Numbered from the stretch's first letter, positions 17,380-27,070 are shown. The stretch: DNA of 64,000 nucleotides from Comamonadaceae bacterium (GCA_027490925.1 JAIXXF010000001.1:124001-188000); one strand, 5' to 3'. Notes: generated by a model not told the origin, from the sequence alone. A program made the numbers and translations.

Positions 17380-18490
17380 GGGCGACCTGATTTTCAAAGT
17401 AAGCGCGCACCACCTGCAGGTAGCGCGGGTCGTCCAGCAGAAAAGCGTCGTGCCCGTGGGGCGCGTCGATCTCGGCGTAGCTCACGCGGCGCCGGTTGTC
17501 CAGCAACGCCTTGACGATCTCCCGACTGCGACGCGGCGAAAACCGCCAGTCGGTGGAAAAGCTCACCAGCATGAAGCTGGCCTGCGCCCGGGCCAGCGCA
17601 CGGCTCAGGTCGCCGCCGTGGGCGCGGGCCGGGTCGAAGTAATCCAGCGCGCGGGTGATCAGCAGGTAGGTGTTGGCGTCAAAGTAGTCGCTGAACTTGT
17701 CGCCCTGGTGGCGCAGGTAACTTTCGATCTGGAACTCAATGTCCTGCGTGGAGTATTTCAGTGCCAGCCCGTCGCGCAACTGGCGGCCGAACTTGGCGTT
17801 CATCACGTCGTCGCTCAGGTAGGTGATGTGGCCCACCATGCGTGCGATGCGCAGGCCGCGCTTGGGCACCACGCCATGGCGGTAGAAGTGCCCGCCGTGG
17901 AAATCGGGGTCCGTGACGATGGCGCGGCGCGCCACTTCGTTGAAGGCGATGTTCTCGGCGTTCAGGTTGGGCGCGCTGGCCACCACCACCGCGTGGCGCA
18001 CCCGTTCCGGGTGCTGCAATGTCCAAGAGAGTGCCTGCATACCGCCCAGGCTGCCGCCCAGCACCGCGGCCAGCGTGGGAATGCCCAAACGGTCAAGCAG
18101 CCGCGCCTGTGCGTTGACCCAATCTTCCACTGTGACCACCGGAAAGTCCGCGCCGTACACCTCGCCCGTGTCGGGGTGGGTGTGCATCGGGCCGGTCGAC
18201 CCGAAGCACGAGCCAAGGTTGTTGATGCCTATGACGAAGAATCGGCGGGTGTCCACTGGCTTGCCGGGGCCAATCATGTTGTCCCACCAGCCCTCTGATT
18301 TGGGCTGGCCCGCGTAGACGCCCGCCACATGGTGCGACGCGTTCAGCGCGTGGCAGACCAGCACCGCGTTGGAGCGGTCGGCGTTGAGGGTGCCGTAGGT
18401 CTCGTACGCCAGGTCGTAGCCTCGGATGGTCCGCCCACTGGCCAGTGGCAGCGGCTCGGCAAAATGCATCGACTGTGGCGTGACAAGCAT
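17372..18490 (-). CDS. metX: Homoserine O-acyltransferase MetX (probably succinyltransferase, MetXS type)
   Basis: MetX acylates homoserine, the first step unique to methionine synthesis. It is an alpha/beta hydrolase-fold enzyme with the nucleophile in [10 protein letters not shown], an acid in FSTDWRFSP and a histidine in APHGHDAF. Related Burkholderiales enzymes are assigned as succinyl-CoA users, but specificity cannot be proved here. I chose the ATG at 18490 ([10 protein letters not shown]). An ATG at 18505 lies within a terminator-like hairpin and would add only five residues. Neither has a clear Shine-Dalgarno. A SAM-II riboswitch lies upstream and metW follows with an 8-bp overlap. 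Confidence 0.94.
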   Translation of the reverse strand: MLVTPQSMHFAEPLPLASGRTIRGYDLAYETYGTLNADRSNAVLVCHALNASHHVAGVYAGQPKSEGWWDNMIGPGKPVDTRRFFVIGINNLGSCFGSTGPMHTHPDTGEVYGADFPVVTVEDWVNAQARLLDRLGIPTLAAVLGGSLGGMQALSWTLQHPERVRHAVVVASAPNLNAENIAFNEVARRAIVTDPDFHGGHFYRHGVVPKRGLRIARMVGHITYLSDDVMNAKFGRQLRDGLALKYSTQDIEFQIESYLRHQGDKFSDYFDANTYLLITRALDYFDPARAHGGDLSRALARAQASFMLVSFSTDWRFSPRRSREIVKALLDNRRRVSYAEIDAPHGHDAFLLDDPRYLQVVRAYFENQVAHG

Positions 18491-18491
18491 G

Positions 18492-18525
18492 AAAAAACCC
18501 GGCATCGCTAGAGGCGGGGCCGGGT
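18492..18525 (-). terminator. Terminator-like hairpin at the metX start (candidate attenuator)
   Basis: On the minus strand ACCCGGC (18525-18519) pairs with GCCGGGT (18503-18497) across a 15-nt loop and is followed by a T6 run that ends one base before the metX ATG. Lying directly downstream of the riboswitch, it is placed to act as the expression platform. It may stop transcription when SAM is high, or restrict ribosome access. Confidence 0.65.
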
Positions 18526-18540
18526 CTGTGACTGGAGCAA

Positions 18541-18592
18541 CCGTCTTTAGCTGTATTTCTTAAGCGCCCGCAAGCTGCAGCAAATCGGCGCG
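18541..18592 (-). ncRNA. SAM-II (SAM-alpha) riboswitch upstream of metX
   Basis: Read on the minus strand, the core has a P1 stem GCGCC (18591-18587) / GGCGC (18568-18564). Its loop starts GATTTG and ends AGCTTGC. After P1 comes the conserved TTAA-GAAAT-ACAGCTAAAG tail. The loop GCTG (18581-18578) can pair with CAGC (18553-18550) to close the H-type pseudoknot. This is the order and sequence pattern I recall for SAM-II riboswitches, which repress metX/metA genes when SAM binds. The match was made by eye, not by covariance search. Confidence 0.82.
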
Positions 18593-18673
18593 TGGGTTAA
18601 GTATAGCGAGACCGTCGACCCGGCGAAGCGTTGCACCGTGTGTGGTGCGCTGCGTTGCCAGTCAGACCGGGGC

Positions 18674-19237
18674 TCAGTGCCCCGACACCAGGGCCCAAAC
18701 GCCCAAAGCGGCGAACACCGCCGCCGACGCGCGGTGGATGGCCTTGATGGGCACCCGTCGGGTCATGCGCTCGCCCAGCCACACCACCGGCGCGTTCGCC
18801 AGCATCATGCCCAGTGTGGTCCCGGCCACCACCGCGTAGAAGGCGTGGTACTGGGCCGCCAGCATCACGGTGGCGATCTGCGTTTTGTCGCCCATTTCGG
18901 CCAGAAAGAAGGCCACCAGCGTGGTGCCAAACACCCCGAAGCGGGCCGAAGCGGGGGTGTCGGTGCTGTCCAGCTGGTCGGGCACCAGCATCCACGCCGC
19001 CATGGCCAGAAACGACAGGCCCAGCACCCAGCGCAGCACCTCCGGACCCAGCCAGCCGGTGACCCAGGCGCCCACCGCACCGGCCAGCGCATGGTTGGCC
19101 ATTGTGGCCACCAGAATGCCCCAGACGATGGGCCAGGGTCGGCGGAACCGAAGCGCCAGCACCAGGGCCAGCAGCTGGGTTTTGTCGCCCATTTCGGCCA
19201 AGGCGACGATGCCGGTCGAGATCAGGAATGCGTCCAT
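18674..19237 (-). CDS. GDT1/TMEM165 (UPF0016) family membrane transporter
   Basis: This 187-residue inner-membrane protein has six predicted helices arranged as two repeats. Each repeat carries the family signature E-x-G-D-K-T (EMGDKTQLL near residue 15 and EMGDKTQIA near 110). Family members export Mn2+ (for example MneA) or exchange Ca2+/Mn2+ for protons. The start at 19237 puts the first motif at the normal distance. I looked for a Mn-sensing yybP-ykoY riboswitch upstream and could not find its conserved loops. Confidence 0.9.
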   Translation of the reverse strand: MDAFLISTGIVALAEMGDKTQLLALVLALRFRRPWPIVWGILVATMANHALAGAVGAWVTGWLGPEVLRWVLGLSFLAMAAWMLVPDQLDSTDTPASARFGVFGTTLVAFFLAEMGDKTQIATVMLAAQYHAFYAVVAGTTLGMMLANAPVVWLGERMTRRVPIKAIHRASAAVFAALGVWALVSGH

Positions 19238-19339
19238 GTGCAGAGGGGTCGCCTTAAACAGGGGCTGCCGAGCATACCCCGCAGACAGGGCATGGTCCTT
19301 CAGCGGGCGTTCAGCCAGCGTTGGCGGTATAAGCACGCC

Positions 19340-19894
19340 ATGGACACCAATGCCACCCGCCTCGCCGCCGCCCGTGCCCAATGGCAGTGGCGCGGCCGAA
19401 GCCGCCCGCCATTCGCCGATGCGCCCGCCCCGGGACAGACCTCGGTGTGGGATTTCCCGCGCCCGCCGCAGCTCGCCCGCGAACCCCGCGAGGTGGTGGT
19501 GCGTTGGGGCGCGCTGGAGGTGGCCCGCACCCAGCGGGCGTGGCGCGTGTTGGAAACCGCCCACCCGCCGAGCTATTACCTGCCATGGGCCGACGTCGCT
19601 CGGCACCTGCTCCTGCCCGCGTCTGGCGGATCGTTTTGCGAATGGAAGGGCCCGGCGTCGTACTGGAGCCTGGTGGAGGGCGGGCGCCACCTGACCCGCG
19701 TGGCGTGGAGCTACCCCCAGCCGCTGGCCGGTGCCGAGCCGCTGGCCGACACGGTGGCGTTTTACCCCGCCGACTTGCAATGCACCGTGGGTGGCTTGCC
19801 GGTGGTGGCGCAGCCCGGCGGGTTTTACGGCGGTTGGATCACCCCCGACCTGGCGGGCCCGTTCAAGGGCGTGCCGGGCAGCCAGTCGTGGTGA
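19340..19894 (+). CDS. DUF427 domain-containing protein
   Basis: This 184-residue protein of the DUF427 family, a small beta-rich fold, has no assigned biochemical role. Typical features are the VVVRWGALEVA strand region, PPSYYLPWADV, SFCEWKGPASYWS and the C-terminal YGGWITPDLAGPFKG. It starts 102 bp from the divergent GDT1 gene. The stop overlaps the GTG start of the next gene, so the two are co-translated. Confidence 0.88.
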   Translation: MDTNATRLAAARAQWQWRGRSRPPFADAPAPGQTSVWDFPRPPQLAREPREVVVRWGALEVARTQRAWRVLETAHPPSYYLPWADVARHLLLPASGGSFCEWKGPASYWSLVEGGRHLTRVAWSYPQPLAGAEPLADTVAFYPADLQCTVGGLPVVAQPGGFYGGWITPDLAGPFKGVPGSQSW

Positions 19895-20178
19895 AGCGCG
19901 TGGCGCGGTGGCCCAGGGGGGTGGGGGAGGCGCTTGGGGAAGAGGCGGTGTCCCGCGTGATCGAGATGGCGTGGGAAGACCGGACCCCGTTCGAGTCGAT
20001 CGAGGCGCAGTTCGGCCTGAACGAGGGCGCTGTGATCGCCCTGATGCGGCGCGAGCTCAAGCCCAGCTCGTTCCGGCTGTGGCGGCAGCGGGTCACGGGC
20101 CGCGCCACCAAGCACGCGGCGCTGCGCCCACCCGGGGTCGACCGCCACCATTGCCCCACCCAGTACAAGCACCGCTGA
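19891..20178 (+). CDS. DUF2805 / TIGR03643 family protein
   Basis: This 95-residue protein has the family core RVIEMAWEDRTPFESI, followed by EGAVIALMRRELKPSSFRLWR and the basic tail TKHAALRPP. The central part looks like a small helix-turn-helix, so nucleic-acid binding is possible, but no function is established. The GTG start overlaps the DUF427 stop (GTGA), which decides the start. The family is widespread in marine and betaproteobacterial genomes. Confidence 0.85.
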   Translation: MKRVARWPRGVGEALGEEAVSRVIEMAWEDRTPFESIEAQFGLNEGAVIALMRRELKPSSFRLWRQRVTGRATKHAALRPPGVDRHHCPTQYKHR

Positions 20179-20229
20179 ACCGCACCGTGCGGCGCTGACC
20201 CGGCCGGACCGCACGGCACCGCACGGTTC

Positions 20230-20245
20230 TGGCGCATTTTTTGCT
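20230..20245 (+). promoter_or_regulatory. Sigma-54 promoter of amtB
   Basis: TGGCGCA-TTTT-TTGCT has the -24 GG and -12 GC elements at the exact sigma-54 spacing. The expected start of transcription is near 20257. RpoN/NtrC control of amtB is the usual arrangement in proteobacteria. Confidence 0.85.
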
Positions 20246-20250
20246 TGAAA

Positions 20251-20288
20251 TTGGTGCTGCAGGCAGCTTGCCTGCAAAAACGCACCAA
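20251..20288 (+). promoter_or_regulatory. Stable hairpin in the amtB 5' leader
   Basis: A perfect inner stem TGCAGGCA-GCT-TGCCTGCA (20258-20276) is enclosed by an outer stem TTGGTGC/GCACCAA (20251-20257 / 20282-20288), with a 5-nt bulge on one side. It sits at or just after the predicted start site. It might also serve as a DNA operator, since GCACC half-sites resemble NtrC sites. Confidence 0.55.
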
Positions 20289-20317
20289 ACTTAAGCAAAT
20301 CATCCAGAAGAGGGGTT

Positions 20318-21520
20318 ATGGAGGCACTAAAACAGGGCTCAGACGCGTTGTTCATCCTGCTCGGCGGCATCATGGTCTTGGCCATGCACGCCGGGTTCGC
20401 GTTCTTGGAGCTGGGCACCGTTCGCAAAAAGAACCAGGTGAACGCCCTGGTCAAGATCTTGGTGGACTTTTCGGTTTCCACCGTCGTGTACTTCGTCGTT
20501 GGCTACAGCGTGGCCTACGGCACCAGTTTTTTTGTCGGGGCCGAACAGCTCGCGCAGAAGAACGGCTACGACCTGGTGAAGTTTTTCTTCTTGCTGACCT
20601 TCGCGGCGGCCATCCCGGCGATCATTTCAGGCGGCATCGCCGAGCGCGCGCGCTTTTGGCCGCAGCTGATCGCCACGGCCGTGATCGTGGGTTTTGTGTA
20701 CCCGTTCTTTGAAGGCATTGTGTGGAACCAGCACTTTGGGGTGCAGGCCTGGATCAAGTCGCTGACCGGCGAGGAGTTCCACGACTTCGCAGGCTCCATC
20801 GTGGTCCACGCGGTGGGGGGTTGGCTGGCATTGCCCGCCGTGGTCTTGCTCGGTGCGCGCAGCAACCGCTACAAGAAAGATGGGCAGATTTCAGCCCACC
20901 CACCATCGAACATCCCGTTCCTGGCGCTGGGCGCCTGGATCCTCACGGTGGGTTGGTTCGGCTTCAATGTGATGAGCGCACAGACCATCGACAAGATTTC
21001 TGGCTTGGTCGCGGTCAACTCGCTGTTGGCCATGGTGGGCGGCACCTTGGCGGCGCTGGCGCTGGGCAAAAACGACCCCGGCTTTGTGCACAACGGGCCT
21101 TTGGCCGGTCTGGTGGCGGTCTGCGCCGGCTCTGACCTGATGCACCCGCTGGGCGCGCTGGCCGTGGGCGCGGTGGCCGGTGCCATTTTCGTGGCGATGT
21201 TCACCTTGACGCAGAACAAGTGGAAGATCGACGACGTGCTGGGCGTGTGGCCGTTGCACGGCCTGTGCGGCGCGTGGGGCGGCATCGCCTGCGGCATTTT
21301 TGGCAGCCAGGCGTTGGGCGGTTTGGGCGGTGTGTCGCTCGGCGCGCAGGCCATCGGCACCCTGATGGGCGTGGTGTGGGCGGTGCTGGCGGGCGCGGTG
21401 GTGTACGGCGTGCTCAAGGCGGTGATGGGGCTGCGCCTCAGCCAAGAAGAAGAGTTTGAAGGGGCGGACCTCGCCATCCACAAAATCAGCGCCACCGCCG
21501 AGCGCGAAACCAGCTGGTGA
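20318..21520 (+). CDS. amtB: Ammonium transporter AmtB
   Basis: This 400-residue inner-membrane channel for ammonium has about 11 helices. The two pore histidines are visible as H164 (GSIVVHAVGG) and H314 (WPLHGLCGAWGG), and the family motifs FEGIVWNQ and GWFGFNVMSA are present. The N-terminus lacks a long signal peptide, and the C-terminal tail ends with the cytosolic GlnK-docking region. Unlike the common glnK-amtB order, no PII gene is adjacent in this window. Expression is predicted to be nitrogen-controlled from the upstream sigma-54 promoter. Confidence 0.95.
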   Translation: MEALKQGSDALFILLGGIMVLAMHAGFAFLELGTVRKKNQVNALVKILVDFSVSTVVYFVVGYSVAYGTSFFVGAEQLAQKNGYDLVKFFFLLTFAAAIPAIISGGIAERARFWPQLIATAVIVGFVYPFFEGIVWNQHFGVQAWIKSLTGEEFHDFAGSIVVHAVGGWLALPAVVLLGARSNRYKKDGQISAHPPSNIPFLALGAWILTVGWFGFNVMSAQTIDKISGLVAVNSLLAMVGGTLAALALGKNDPGFVHNGPLAGLVAVCAGSDLMHPLGALAVGAVAGAIFVAMFTLTQNKWKIDDVLGVWPLHGLCGAWGGIACGIFGSQALGGLGGVSLGAQAIGTLMGVVWAVLAGAVVYGVLKAVMGLRLSQEEEFEGADLAIHKISATAERETSW

Positions 21521-21581
21521 CCACCCGGCGGCCAGTCTGCGCGTTCGCGCCGATTGGCCACTTGCCTGATGGGCGGATTTG

Positions 21582-21645
21582 TTTTGCTACGTTAACTGTA
21601 GCAAAAGATCGTTTCCGGGCGTGGGCTGGTGCCCGATTTGACTTG
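21582..21645 (-). repeat. Dispersed Comamonadaceae-type intergenic repeat, copy 3
   Basis: On the minus strand it reads TCAAATCGGGCACCAGCCCACG and ends in the hairpin TTTTGCTAC-AGTTAAC-GTAGCAAAA. That hairpin (21582-21606) has flanking A and T runs on both strands and can end transcription from both amtB and the opposite side. Confidence 0.6.
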
Positions 21646-21913
21646 ATTGGACCGGTCTGATGGCCGAAATGGCCCCCATTCGCGCGAATTCACTGAAAAG
21701 CGCTGTCGATTCGAGGGGCGTTTGCTGTGCGGGCGGGCATTACACGGCTCTGCGGCGGCTGGTCGCTGGGCAATGGGACCTGACCGAAGAGACCTGACCG
21801 ATGGGACTTGGCGCGGCCGGTGAGGTCCCGACCCGATCGGTGCGCCCACTGCTTTGGGCACAGCTGCACGCACCCATACCACCCGTGCGCCGTCGCATCG
21901 GTGTGGACCGGCG

Positions 21914-21936
21914 TAAAAAAGCCGCCCGCAGGCGGC
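21914..21936 (-). terminator. Rho-independent terminator of the subtilase gene
   Basis: Minus-strand stem GCCGCC-TGCG-GGCGGC is followed by six T residues, 41 bp after the stop codon. Confidence 0.9.
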
Positions 21937-21976
21937 TGGATGACACCGGGCAACCCAGCCCGGTGTCGCGGCGAAC

Positions 21977-23503
21977 TCAACGGGCGATGGAAATGAAGGT
22001 GGCGCTGTTTTGACCGGCCAGGTAGCGCAGGTCGGCGCCAGACAGGTTGGTCACCGTGAACCGGACGGGTGTGGTGCGGTTGTTGAACGTGCCGCTGGTG
22101 ACGCTGCAGGCGCCGTTCGCGGCGGTCACGCAGCTCAGCGCGGTGCCGTTGTTGAAGTTGCCTGTCACCGTCACGCCCGCCGGTGCCGACGAGGCGTTCG
22201 TCAGGTTCTTCACCGTCACCGTCGCGGTGGCGCGCCAGTTCAAGACGCTGCGGGCGCTGCTGCCTGCGATGTTCGCAACCGCCACGTCTTGCACAACCGG
22301 GGGCGTTACAAACGAATGCAACAGCCGGTTTGGCGAGCCGGTCCCCGCGCCGGTGACCACGTTCGGCGTGGACGCTTGGGCCAGGGCGTTGCTCACCGTG
22401 GCAGGCGACAACCCGGGTGCGCCCGACAGCAGCAACGCCACGACACCCGCCACATGGGGCGACGCCATCGACGTGCCGCTGAGCGTGGCGGTGGCGGTGT
22501 CGCTGGCAATGCCGTTCGACACGATCATGCTGCCCGGCGCAAAAAGGTCCACGCAGCTGCCGAAGTTGGAATAGCTGGCCCGAGCGTCGGTGTTGGTCGT
22601 GGCGCCCACGGTGATGGCGCCCGGCACCCGCGCAGGGGACACGTTGCACGCGTTGGCGCTGCTGTTGCCTGCCGACACCACCACGGGAATGCCTCGCGCG
22701 ATCAGGTTGGAGACTGCCATGTCCATCGCGGTGGATGCCCCGGCGCCCAGCGACATGTTGACCACCGACTTCCCCGGGGTCGCGTTCGCTGCGATCCAGT
22801 TGAGGCCTGCAATCACCCCGCTGGCAGCACCCGAGCCGGTGCAGTCCAGAACCCTGACGGGCGATAGATTCACTTTTTTGGCCACGCCATAGACGGTGCC
22901 GCCCACCGTGCCCGCGACGTGGGTGCCGTGGCCGTCGCAATCGTTGGTGCCGTTCGCGTCATTGAAGGCGTTGAAGCCTGTGGTGATGCGGCCGACAAAA
23001 TCGGCGTGCGACGCGCGGATGCCGGTGTCCACAATGTACGCGGTCACGCCCGCGCCGTCTTTGTCGTAGGTGTAGGTTTTGTCGAGAAGTAAGGCCCTCT
23101 GGTCCACGCGGTCCAAGCCCCAGGTCGCAGGCGTTTGGGTCGTCAACGATTGGTCGGCGTTGACCGTCACGTCCTCTTCCACCAACAGCACATTGGGGTG
23201 GCGGCGAATCGCGGCCACTTGGCCCGCTGGGATGTTGGCTGAGAAACCGCGCAAGGCGTTGCGGTAGCGGTTGAACACGCGGCCCCCCGAGCCGTTGAGG
23301 ACATCGTCGGCGTCGCGGTCGTTCTGGCCCACACCTTCTTTGAAAAGCACGATGTAGCGGTCGGGGATGCGTTCGGAGCGTCGCTGCTGGCCATTGTCCA
23401 GGCGCGTGCCGATCCGTTCAACCAAGGACGGTTGGGCGAATGCGCTCACGCCACACAACACGGTGGCACTCAGCAGAAACTGGGCGATCTTCAAAAGATT
23501 CAT
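21977..23503 (-). CDS. Secreted S8 subtilisin-like serine protease (proteinase K/aqualysin type)
   Basis: This 508-residue prepro-protease has a Sec signal peptide (residues 1-23, ending AFA) and an I9 inhibitor propeptide (about 45-118). The catalytic domain has the triad D159 (VDTG), H192 (HGTHVAG) and S345 (GTSMASP), and the oxyanion asparagine N280. After the catalytic domain (to ~385) is a beta-sandwich tail of ~120 residues, perhaps for secretion or substrate binding. It probably degrades extracellular protein. The ATG at 23503 is fixed by the signal peptide. The 284-bp region to argC shows no other gene. Confidence 0.93.
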   Translation of the reverse strand: MNLLKIAQFLLSATVLCGVSAFAQPSLVERIGTRLDNGQQRRSERIPDRYIVLFKEGVGQNDRDADDVLNGSGGRVFNRYRNALRGFSANIPAGQVAAIRRHPNVLLVEEDVTVNADQSLTTQTPATWGLDRVDQRALLLDKTYTYDKDGAGVTAYIVDTGIRASHADFVGRITTGFNAFNDANGTNDCDGHGTHVAGTVGGTVYGVAKKVNLSPVRVLDCTGSGAASGVIAGLNWIAANATPGKSVVNMSLGAGASTAMDMAVSNLIARGIPVVVSAGNSSANACNVSPARVPGAITVGATTNTDARASYSNFGSCVDLFAPGSMIVSNGIASDTATATLSGTSMASPHVAGVVALLLSGAPGLSPATVSNALAQASTPNVVTGAGTGSPNRLLHSFVTPPVVQDVAVANIAGSSARSVLNWRATATVTVKNLTNASSAPAGVTVTGNFNNGTALSCVTAANGACSVTSGTFNNRTTPVRFTVTNLSGADLRYLAGQNSATFISIAR

Positions 23504-23787
23504 GGTTGATCTGTCGGGTGGATGGGCGGTGGTTTGGGGCTGGCCTGTTTCCCCGGTGGCCGGGTGGGCGCAGGGCTTCAAACCGCGATTGAACCGTGGG
23601 TTGCCACACGGGTCGTGGGCCATGGACGCGGGCGGACTCCCATTGCGGAGCGGGGCGTTTGCCCTCGGCCAGCATTCACAGCGGGACGCAGGCTACCGAC
23701 GAACTGTGTCGTTGTAAAGACAGGAAATCCCGGCGCCGCCACCGGCCGTGGCGTGGGTGCGCAGTCGGTGCGGGCGCTGGGCGGCGC

Positions 23788-24717
23788 TCAGCCGCCCAGG
23801 CCGAGCATCAAGCGCAGGTTTTGCACGGCCGCGCCGCTGGCGCCCTTGCCCAGGTTGTCCAGCCGGGCGATCAGCACCGCGTGCGGGTGGTCGGGCGTGG
23901 AGAACACCCGCAGTTCCAGCCGGTTGGTGTCGTTGAGCGCGGTGGCGTCGAGCTTGCCGTCGGCGCTGGGGGTTTCGACCGTCACCCACTCGCTGCCCGC
24001 GTAGTGCTGGGCCAGCGCCTGGTGCAGGTCGCTGGCACGGGGGCGGCCGGGCAACAGGTCCAGGTGCAGCGGGAGCTGCACCAGCATGCCCTGGCGGAAA
24101 TTGCCAACCGAGGGCACAAAGATCGGCCGCCGTGTGAGGCCGGTGTACTTCATGATCTCTGGCAGGTGTTTGTGTTTGAGCGTCAGCGCATACGTTTCAA
24201 ACAGCGGCGCGGTGCCTGCCTCATAGGCCTCGATCATCGCGCGGCCGCCGCCGGAATAGCCACTGACCGAAGGCAGCGCGAGCGGGAAGTCTGCCGGAAC
24301 CAGGCCAGCGTCCACCAGCGGGCGCAGCAGCGCGATGGCGCCAGTGGCGTAGCAGCCCGGGTTGGACACCCGCTGTGCGTGGCGCACCGCCTCGCGCTGG
24401 CCCGCCGCGAGTTCCGGAAAGCCATACACCCACCCCGGCGCGGTGCGGTGTGCGGTGGAGGCGTCAATGATCTTGGGACCGGGCCGCTCGCCGCTTTGGG
24501 CCAGTGCGTCGACCATGGCGGTGGTGTCGATGGCCGCCTCGTCGTGCAGGCACAAGATGACCAGGTCCACCTGGGCCAACAGCGCGCGTTTGGCGTCCGG
24601 GTTTTTGCGTTGTTCGTGGGCGATGCTGACCAGCGTCACACCGGGCAGGTGTTGCAAGCGCTCGCGGATTTGCAAACCGGTGGTTCCGGCTTCGCCGTCG
24701 ATGAAAACTTTGGCCAT
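23788..24717 (-). CDS. argC: N-acetyl-gamma-glutamyl-phosphate reductase (short type 2)
   Basis: ArgC reduces N-acetylglutamyl phosphate with NADPH in arginine synthesis. This 309-residue form is the short type 2 enzyme. It has the nucleotide-binding start [14 protein letters not shown], the catalytic cysteine in [11 protein letters not shown] near residue 118, and the LKHKHLPEI histidine region. It is transcribed away from sucCD. The intergenic region of 194 bp contains the sucC promoter. Confidence 0.94.
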   Translation of the reverse strand: MAKVFIDGEAGTTGLQIRERLQHLPGVTLVSIAHEQRKNPDAKRALLAQVDLVILCLHDEAAIDTTAMVDALAQSGERPGPKIIDASTAHRTAPGWVYGFPELAAGQREAVRHAQRVSNPGCYATGAIALLRPLVDAGLVPADFPLALPSVSGYSGGGRAMIEAYEAGTAPLFETYALTLKHKHLPEIMKYTGLTRRPIFVPSVGNFRQGMLVQLPLHLDLLPGRPRASDLHQALAQHYAGSEWVTVETPSADGKLDATALNDTNRLELRVFSTPDHPHAVLIARLDNLGKGASGAAVQNLRLMLGLGG

Positions 24718-24760
24718 GGCGGGGCTGCGGGCGCAGTCAGTTTGGATTCAGGAGGGTCAA

Positions 24761-24766
24761 TATAAT
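24761..24766 (+). promoter_or_regulatory. Candidate -10 box upstream of sucC
   Basis: A perfect TATAAT in an AT-rich patch lies 146 bp before the sucC start and is the only consensus -10 in the region. The -35 at the proper distance is poor (CAGTTT), so the assignment is tentative. It implies a ~140-nt leader. Confidence 0.45.
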
Positions 24767-24911
24767 TATGCATTACGACCCAACAGCCCCGGCCGTTTGG
24801 TGCGTTGCAGCATGTTACAGTTTGCGCGCTGTCAAAGCCGCGTCGCACCCTGCATGCGGTCCGCGCAAGCGTCGCACCTCCCTTTCCATCGTTGCCACCC
24901 AAAGAGGCCCC

Positions 24912-26075
24912 ATGAAAATTCACGAATACCAGGGCAAGGACATCTTGCGCAACTTCGGCGTGCCCGTGCCGCGCGGCATCCCGGCTTTCACGGTGCAAGA
25001 GGCGGTGGAAGCCGCCCAAAAACTGGGTGGCCCCGTGTGGGTGGTGAAGGCCCAGATCCACGCCGGTGGGCGCGGCAAAGGCGGCGGCGTAAAGGTGGCC
25101 AAGAGCATCGACGACGTCAAGCGCCTGGCGACCGACATCTTGGGCATGCAGCTCAAGACCCACCAGACCGGCCCTGAAGGCCAGAAAGTGCGTCGCCTCT
25201 ACATCGAAGATGGCGCCGACATCCACAAAGAGTATTACGTGTCCATCGTGACCGACCGCGCCACGCAGAAGCTGGCGTTCATCGCATCGAGCGAAGGCGG
25301 CATGGACATCGAGGAAGTGGCCCACAGCACGCCTGAGAAGATCGTCACCGAATTCATCGATCCGCTGACCGGTCTGGGTGCCGAGCAGGCCAAAAAGATC
25401 GCGGACGCCATTGGCATGCCCGCCGACTCCACCGCACAGGCCGTGGACATCTTCCAGAAGCTCTACCGGTGCTACATGGAGACCGACGCGTCGCTGGTGG
25501 AAATCAACCCGCTGAACCGCGACAGCCAGGGCAAAGTCATGGCCTTGGACGCGAAGTTCAACTTCGACTCCAACGCGCTGTTCCGCCACCCGGAGATCGT
25601 GGCCTACCGTGACCTGGACGAAGAAGACCCGGCCGAGGTCGAGGCGTCGAAATTCGACCTGGCCTACATCAGCCTGGACGGCAACATTGGTTGCTTGGTC
25701 AACGGCGCGGGCCTGGCCATGGCGACCATGGACACCATCAAGCTGTTTGGCGCTGAGCCAGCCAACTTTCTGGACGTGGGCGGCGGCGCCACCCCTGAGA
25801 AGGTGACCGAGGCCTTCAAGATCATGTTGAAGAACCCCAAGGTGAAGGCCATTCTGGTCAACATTTTCGGCGGCATCATGCGCTGCGACACCATCGCCAC
25901 CGGCGTGATCACCGCCTGCAAAGCGGTCAACCTGAACGTGCCGCTGGTGGTGCGCATGAAGGGTACCAACGAAGACCTCGGCAAGAAGATGCTGGCCGAA
26001 AGCGGTCTGCCCATCATTTCCGTGGACACCATGGCAGAAGCCGCGCAAGCGGCAGTGAAAGCGGTGAAAGGCTAA
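24912..26075 (+). CDS. sucC: Succinyl-CoA synthetase beta subunit
   Basis: This is the beta subunit (387 residues) of the TCA-cycle enzyme that makes ATP or GTP from succinyl-CoA. It has an N-terminal ATP-grasp domain ([12 protein letters not shown], then [16 protein letters not shown]) and a CoA-ligase domain with [11 protein letters not shown] and [10 protein letters not shown]. The ATG at 24912 is fixed by the universally conserved start. sucD follows after 2 bp. Confidence 0.97.
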   Translation: MKIHEYQGKDILRNFGVPVPRGIPAFTVQEAVEAAQKLGGPVWVVKAQIHAGGRGKGGGVKVAKSIDDVKRLATDILGMQLKTHQTGPEGQKVRRLYIEDGADIHKEYYVSIVTDRATQKLAFIASSEGGMDIEEVAHSTPEKIVTEFIDPLTGLGAEQAKKIADAIGMPADSTAQAVDIFQKLYRCYMETDASLVEINPLNRDSQGKVMALDAKFNFDSNALFRHPEIVAYRDLDEEDPAEVEASKFDLAYISLDGNIGCLVNGAGLAMATMDTIKLFGAEPANFLDVGGGATPEKVTEAFKIMLKNPKVKAILVNIFGGIMRCDTIATGVITACKAVNLNVPLVVRMKGTNEDLGKKMLAESGLPIISVDTMAEAAQAAVKAVKG

Positions 26076-26077
26076 TC

Positions 26078-26971
26078 ATGTCGATCTACATCAACAAAAA
26101 CACCAAGGTCATCACGCAGGGCATCACCGGCAAGACCGGCCAGTTCCACACCGAAAAGTGCCAGGAATACGCGAACGGCAAGAACTGCTTTGTCGCGGGC
26201 GTGAACCCAAAAAAGGCCGGTGAGTCGATCTTCAACATCCCGATTTATGCGTCGGTGAAAGAAGCCGCCACCCAAACCGGTGCCACCGTGTCGGTGATCT
26301 ACGTGCCACCGGCCGGTGCGGCCGCCGCCATTTGGGAGGCTGTGGAAGCCGACCTCGATCTGGCGATCTGCATCACCGAGGGCATTCCGGTGCGCGACAT
26401 GCTGGAAGTGCGCAACCGCATGAAGGCCAAAGAAGCCGCGGGCGGCAAAAAGACGCTGTTGCTGGGCCCCAACTGCCCTGGCTTGATCACACCTGAAGAA
26501 ATCAAGATCGGCATCATGCCCGGGCACATCCACAAAAAAGGCCGCATCGGCGTGGTTTCACGCTCGGGCACGTTGACCTATGAGGCCGTCGCGCAGCTGA
26601 CGGAAATTGGCTTGGGCCAGTCCAGCGCGGTCGGCATCGGCGGTGACCCGATCAATGGCTTGAAGCACATCGACGTGATGAAGGCCTTCAACGACGATCC
26701 AGACACCGACGCCGTCATCATGATCGGTGAAATCGGTGGCCCTGACGAGGCCGAAGCCGCCCGCTGGTGCAAGGCCAACATGAAAAAGCCCATCGTCGGT
26801 TTCATCGCCGGTGTGACCGCCCCACCGGGCAAACGCATGGGCCACGCCGGTGCGCTGATCTCCGGTGGCGCCGACACCGCCGATGCCAAGCTCGCGGTGA
26901 TGGAAGAGTGCGGCTTCAAAGTCACCCGCAACCCATCGGAGATGGGCAAGTTGCTCAAAGCACTGCTGTGA
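26078..26971 (+). CDS. sucD: Succinyl-CoA synthetase alpha subunit
   Basis: This 297-residue alpha subunit binds CoA through a Rossmann domain (QGITGKTGQFH near residue 15) and carries the phosphohistidine in KRMGHAGALISGG near residue 250. It forms the heteromer with SucC. A strong terminator lies 64 bp after the stop. Confidence 0.97.
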   Translation: MSIYINKNTKVITQGITGKTGQFHTEKCQEYANGKNCFVAGVNPKKAGESIFNIPIYASVKEAATQTGATVSVIYVPPAGAAAAIWEAVEADLDLAICITEGIPVRDMLEVRNRMKAKEAAGGKKTLLLGPNCPGLITPEEIKIGIMPGHIHKKGRIGVVSRSGTLTYEAVAQLTEIGLGQSSAVGIGGDPINGLKHIDVMKAFNDDPDTDAVIMIGEIGGPDEAEAARWCKANMKKPIVGFIAGVTAPPGKRMGHAGALISGGADTADAKLAVMEECGFKVTRNPSEMGKLLKALL

Positions 26972-27034
26972 ACGTCTGGTGACGTCTCTGCCCCTCGGGG
27001 CGGGCGCGCCAGCGTTGTGGCAAACCACAAAACC

Positions 27035-27070
27035 AAGCCGGTTGTCTTGCGAGACAATCGGCTTTTGTTT
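27035..27070 (+). terminator. Terminator between sucCD and terC
   Basis: A 13-bp stem (AAGCCGGTTGTCT / AGACAATCGGCTT, one G-T pair, loop TGCG) is followed by TTGTTTTT. It ends only 17 bp before the terC start, so it could also limit terC expression. Confidence 0.85.

Larger units (their letters stand above)
21521..21976. other. Intergenic region between amtB and the subtilase gene
   Basis: These 456 bp between convergent genes have no gene I can support. They hold repeat copy 3 (21582-21645) and the terminator of the protease gene (21914-21936). Confidence 0.5.

Noticed and set aside
18490-18505. Start of metX at the upstream ATG (18505)
   Set aside because: That ATG is in the 3' arm of the terminator hairpin and the T-tract would encode Phe-Phe. 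The ATG at 18490 fits family length equally well.
19238-19339. Mn-sensing yybP-ykoY riboswitch before the GDT1-type gene
   Set aside because: The region lacks the conserved loop sequences of that riboswitch. Only scattered GGGG and CCCC runs are present.
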